NCBI GenBank assembly: GCA_039026975.1
Contig: JBCCLI010000322.1
Location: 1 to 7,703, forward strand
Origin: JBCBKZ01 sp039026975
GTDB taxonomy: Bacteria; Bacteroidota; Bacteroidia; J057
Direction of reading: 5' to 3'
DNA length: 7,703 bases
In this document: piece after piece, positions 4,812-7,703 of the stretch
Numbering within the stretch: the stretch's first letter is position 1
Layout of the letters: each line of letters opens with the position of its first letter
The notes under the pieces: model-generated
The model's database searches: none
Told to the model about the DNA's origin: nothing
What the model saw: the letters and a program-made list of their open reading frames with translations, nothing else
Made by a program: the position numbers and the translations under genes

Positions 4812-7703
4812 TTAATTACCGGAATTTAGGGTGGCATCATTACGTCTTTCCTCCTCCTCTATTTCTGCTAATCTTTTCCTGGCAGCTTCATACACATCTG
4901 GAAAGTTATTTTTGGTCTGGTCTACCAAGCTCTGGAGGGTTCCCTTGGCCTGGAAAATTTCCCCCATGGCATAATTAGCTTCCGCTACTACCAGATAGGT
5001 GCGAGCTTTCCAATAGTTAAAGGAGGGATAGTTATTTTTCATATATACCCCTGCATTATACGCCTCTTCAAAAGAGCCCCTATCAAAATAAATTCTGGTA
5101 ATCATATACTGGCTCCTGGCGGCGTACTCATCACTGTAGTTTCTTTCTATTTCCTGGAAAGTGGTAAAGGCAGCGGTGAGGCTTCCTGTCTCGTAGTCAG
5201 ACTGGCCTATCATAAACTTGGCCCTGGTCCTGGAACTTTCAGCTACTTCTGAATTTCCGGCAATCTCCTGTAGTGTACGCTTAGCTTGGGCATAGTTACT
5301 CATGGCTAGAAAGGCGTCAGCCATCCCAAATTTAGCCTGCACTCTATTTTGAAGGTTTTGGGCTACCCTATCCAGGGTCTCATAGACTTCCAGGCTTCGC
5401 TGATAATCCTTCAGGTCAAAATATAACTGGCCCGCTTCCAGAAGAGAATTATAGGTAAACTCGTTATTTACAGGAGCATTATAGATAGTAGCATAATCTG
5501 AAAGGGCCCTACTTGTCTGGCCTATCTCTTTATAAGACCTGGCTCTATAAAGCAAGGCTTCATAATAATGTGGGCCATTCTTAGCATCTTTTATGTAGGT
5601 AGAGAATTGAGAAATAGCCGACTCGTAATTCTCAGCAAAAAATCTGTCCAGGCCTGTATTGAAAATAAGCTCTGTCAGGTTCTGGTCTGTCTCTGGGTTA
5701 TTTCTCCGGTAATCTCTTAAAATCCGATCAAATTCTGCAGGCGGAAGTAGAGAGGCTAAATTATCCAAAGCGGCCTGGCTGTTTTTCTTATCAGAAGGAA
5801 AATCAGAGAGAACTTTCTTATAATAACTAACAGCCTGGCTTTGCTTTCCCGTGTTATATGCGGCATAGGCCAGGCGGTTATAGGCATCTGCTGCTAGTGG
5901 GCTTCTGGGGTAGTCCTTCACCAGGATATTAGCGTAGTAGGCTGACTTAGTAAAGTCCTTGATCCAATTACCGTAAATCTCTGAAATCCTGTCCAAGGCG
6001 TTATCTCTCAACTCAGAGCGCTTATACTTCTCCACAATTTGGCCGAAGGTACTCACAGAGCGCTGATACTGCCGCTGCCTGTATAAGGACTCCCCCCACT
6101 GGTAGAAGGCAAAGTCCTGGAATCCCAGGTTGGACTGGGCCACCTTCCTATACAGATCATCTGCCTGCTGGTACTGCTTCAGTAAGAATTTACTATCACC
6201 TGCTCTCAGGTAGGCATCTACTACAGGTCTCTTGGGGGTTTTAGCCGTACGCCCCTCCGCGAAGCGCGTAAAGTATGTATAGGACTGGTTATAGTTCTTT
6301 TCCCTAAAGTAGGCCCATCCTAAGCCATAATTACCATATTGGTAAAATAGGTTATTTCTAGCTCCCTGGGCATTCAAGTAAGAGCCATAGGCCATTCTGG
6401 CCGCAGAAAAATTTTCTGCCCTAAACTTAGCTTCTGCATCCCAATACATAGCGGAGAGGCTTACATCCCTATCCTCATTTACTTGCTGGGCCTTAGCAAA
6501 ATAGGATGCAGTCAGGTTATAATTTTTCTGATTATACAACTCCAGCCCGTAATAATAGCAGGCGGACTGATAGGCTCTCCTGGCAGCTGAGCTCCTGAGC
6601 GGGGTACTCTCAAAATATTCAATGGCCTCTCTGTAATTCTTAGAATACACAAACAGCTCTCCTATTAGCTGTCTTACCTCGTCCACCTTATTAAAGTTAG
6701 GATAGCTAACGCCATCTGTTAATTTGCTGAAGGCACGGTAGGCTTCCTCATAATCCTGGGTCTCAAAGCACACCTTCCCATACTGGTAGGTAGCATCCAT
6801 CGCAAACTCAGGATTATTATCTATCTGATTAGAGTTAGCAGCCTGACTAAAGGCAAATTTGGCACTTTCAGGATCTCCTGTCTTCAGGAAACTAAATCCT
6901 AAATAGTAAGAGGCTACCTGGGCCAGGGAGTCCCTAGGGCTAAGCACTTTCTCATAAACGGGAATAGCTTCCCTGTACTTGCTAAGCTGGTAGAGAGAAT
7001 ACGCATACCTAAAATTACTCACCCGGGTCATGGGCCTACGGGTAGCTGCATACCTATCAAAGTATTGGACGGCCTTCGCAAAGTCATTTTCCTCGTAACT
7101 GGCATTAGCTACTATGGCAAAGACCTCTGCATTCTGCCTGGCGTCATTAGGGTCCAGGCTGATGCTGTTGGCTAGCTCGTAGAGTTCATCATATCTCTGC
7201 AGTTTCAGTAGGGTGTGGGCCAGATAGACCTTCATTTCTCCGCTATAATTGTTAGATACTTCAAGCGCTTTGAGGGCACTGTAAGCTCTTTCATAATCTC
7301 TTTCATTATACAGAAGAATGGCCCGGTAATATTGGGCGTCTTCCTTATAAGGGCTGGTAGCAGAACTAGCAGCCAATTCCAGAAATCGATTAGCCTGGAT
7401 TCTGTCTGCTCGAGGATTATTTTCTTCATGGAAGTAGCAGTATCCCAACTTGAATACTACCTCATCATTTTTTTCTTTGGCAATAGAAGAGCTACTGTAG
7501 CAGAAAAAGTAGGGGTCTATGGCCTTGGCATATTCTCCATTATCAAAGTAGTGATTCCCCAAGTAGTAATACGCCATCATGGCTTTTGTATTCTCGGGAA
7601 ACTCCTCTGCAAACTGGGTGAGACTGAGGGCGGCATCACTTTGTTCCAGGTGGTACTGACTGACTGCCTGCATATACCTGGCGTTTACGTGCAGATCATT
7701 AAA
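4812..7703 (-). CDS. Large tetratricopeptide-repeat (TPR) protein, 5' partial
   Basis: The frame is open from the right edge of the window (first visible residues FNDLHVNARYMQ) to a TAA at 4812-4814, giving at least 963 residues. The ATG at 7673 is almost certainly internal, because the FND...ARYMQAV segment belongs to the repeat array; the true start and any signal peptide lie outside. Nearly the whole protein is TPR-like helical hairpins of 34-40 residues: I count about 24, with recurring patterns such as AYYYLGNHYFDNGEYAKAI, SNFRYAYSLYQLSKYREAI and DAYNRLAYAAYNTGKQSQAV. It ends in a charged tail (about EIEEEERRND). TPR arrays form superhelical protein-binding scaffolds. The family matches, from memory, the roughly 1000-residue Bacteroidota TPR proteins encoded next to a TonB-receptor-like barrel gene, as seen here 34 bp downstream. 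A periplasmic location is inferred from that pairing, not seen. It is not recognisably SprE/PorW of the type IX secretion system, though that family is also TPR-rich. Confidence 0.87.
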   Translation of the reverse strand, partial: FNDLHVNARYMQAVSQYHLEQSDAALSLTQFAEEFPENTKAMMAYYYLGNHYFDNGEYAKAIDPYFFCYSSSSIAKEKNDEVVFKLGYCYFHEENNPRADRIQANRFLELAASSATSPYKEDAQYYRAILLYNERDYERAYSALKALEVSNNYSGEMKVYLAHTLLKLQRYDELYELANSISLDPNDARQNAEVFAIVANASYEENDFAKAVQYFDRYAATRRPMTRVSNFRYAYSLYQLSKYREAIPVYEKVLSPRDSLAQVASYYLGFSFLKTGDPESAKFAFSQAANSNQIDNNPEFAMDATYQYGKVCFETQDYEEAYRAFSKLTDGVSYPNFNKVDEVRQLIGELFVYSKNYREAIEYFESTPLRSSAARRAYQSACYYYGLELYNQKNYNLTASYFAKAQQVNEDRDVSLSAMYWDAEAKFRAENFSAARMAYGSYLNAQGARNNLFYQYGNYGLGWAYFREKNYNQSYTYFTRFAEGRTAKTPKRPVVDAYLRAGDSKFLLKQYQQADDLYRKVAQSNLGFQDFAFYQWGESLYRQRQYQRSVSTFGQIVEKYKRSELRDNALDRISEIYGNWIKDFTKSAYYANILVKDYPRSPLAADAYNRLAYAAYNTGKQSQAVSYYKKVLSDFPSDKKNSQAALDNLASLLPPAEFDRILRDYRRNNPETDQNLTELIFNTGLDRFFAENYESAISQFSTYIKDAKNGPHYYEALLYRARSYKEIGQTSRALSDYATIYNAPVNNEFTYNSLLEAGQLYFDLKDYQRSLEVYETLDRVAQNLQNRVQAKFGMADAFLAMSNYAQAKRTLQEIAGNSEVAESSRTRAKFMIGQSDYETGSLTAAFTTFQEIERNYSDEYAARSQYMITRIYFDRGSFEEAYNAGVYMKNNYPSFNYWKARTYLVVAEANYAMGEIFQAKGTLQSLVDQTKNNFPDVYEAARKRLAEIEEEERRNDATLNSGN

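Noticed and set aside
4620..4829. 69-codon + strand open frame over the barrel start
   Set aside because: Antisense to the barrel signal peptide and the 34-bp gap; no sign of coding.
7232..7429. 65-codon minus-strand open frame
   Set aside because: Out-of-frame shadow within the TPR gene.

Overview
The window looks like chromosomal core sequence from a Bacteroidota bacterium, most likely of the Cytophagales/Flavobacteriia type. The evidence is the combination of a Bacteroidota-style RibB with a degenerate GTP cyclohydrolase II tail, an HU-CCDC81/SPOR transmembrane protein, a plugless TonB-receptor-like outer-membrane barrel paired with a giant TPR protein, short A/T-rich leaders mostly without strong Shine-Dalgarno sites, and moderate GC. 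No RNA genes, insertion sequences, CRISPR arrays or phage genes were seen. No gene-free stretch exceeds about 105 bases.

Layout. The left edge holds the 3' end of ribB on the + strand (to 373). Everything else is on the - strand and reads right to left as a likely four-gene cluster: a TPR repeat protein of more than 963 residues (4812-7703, its 5' end beyond the window); 34 bp later a signal-peptide-bearing outer-membrane beta-barrel protein (3110-4777); 92 bp later a protein with a cytoplasmic HU-like region, one transmembrane helix and a C-terminal SPOR domain (1713-3017); and 104 bp later an exported protein with three SPOR domains (370-1608). The last gene converges on ribB so tightly that the two stop codons overlap.

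How the genes may work together (inference). Predicted locations run from the nucleoid side of the inner membrane (HU-like region), through peptidoglycan (four SPOR domains in two proteins; SPOR domains bind glycan strands stripped of stem peptides, typically at division sites), to a TPR scaffold and an outer-membrane barrel. The TPR/barrel pair recalls in outline the split TPR-plus-barrel exporters AlgK/AlgE and the fused ones BcsC, PelB and PgaA, but nothing here identifies a substrate. The cluster could be a cell-envelope or division-linked assembly. The TPR and barrel genes belong to families I recall as paired in many Bacteroidota and of unknown function; whether the two SPOR genes are functionally tied to them or are only neighbours is open.
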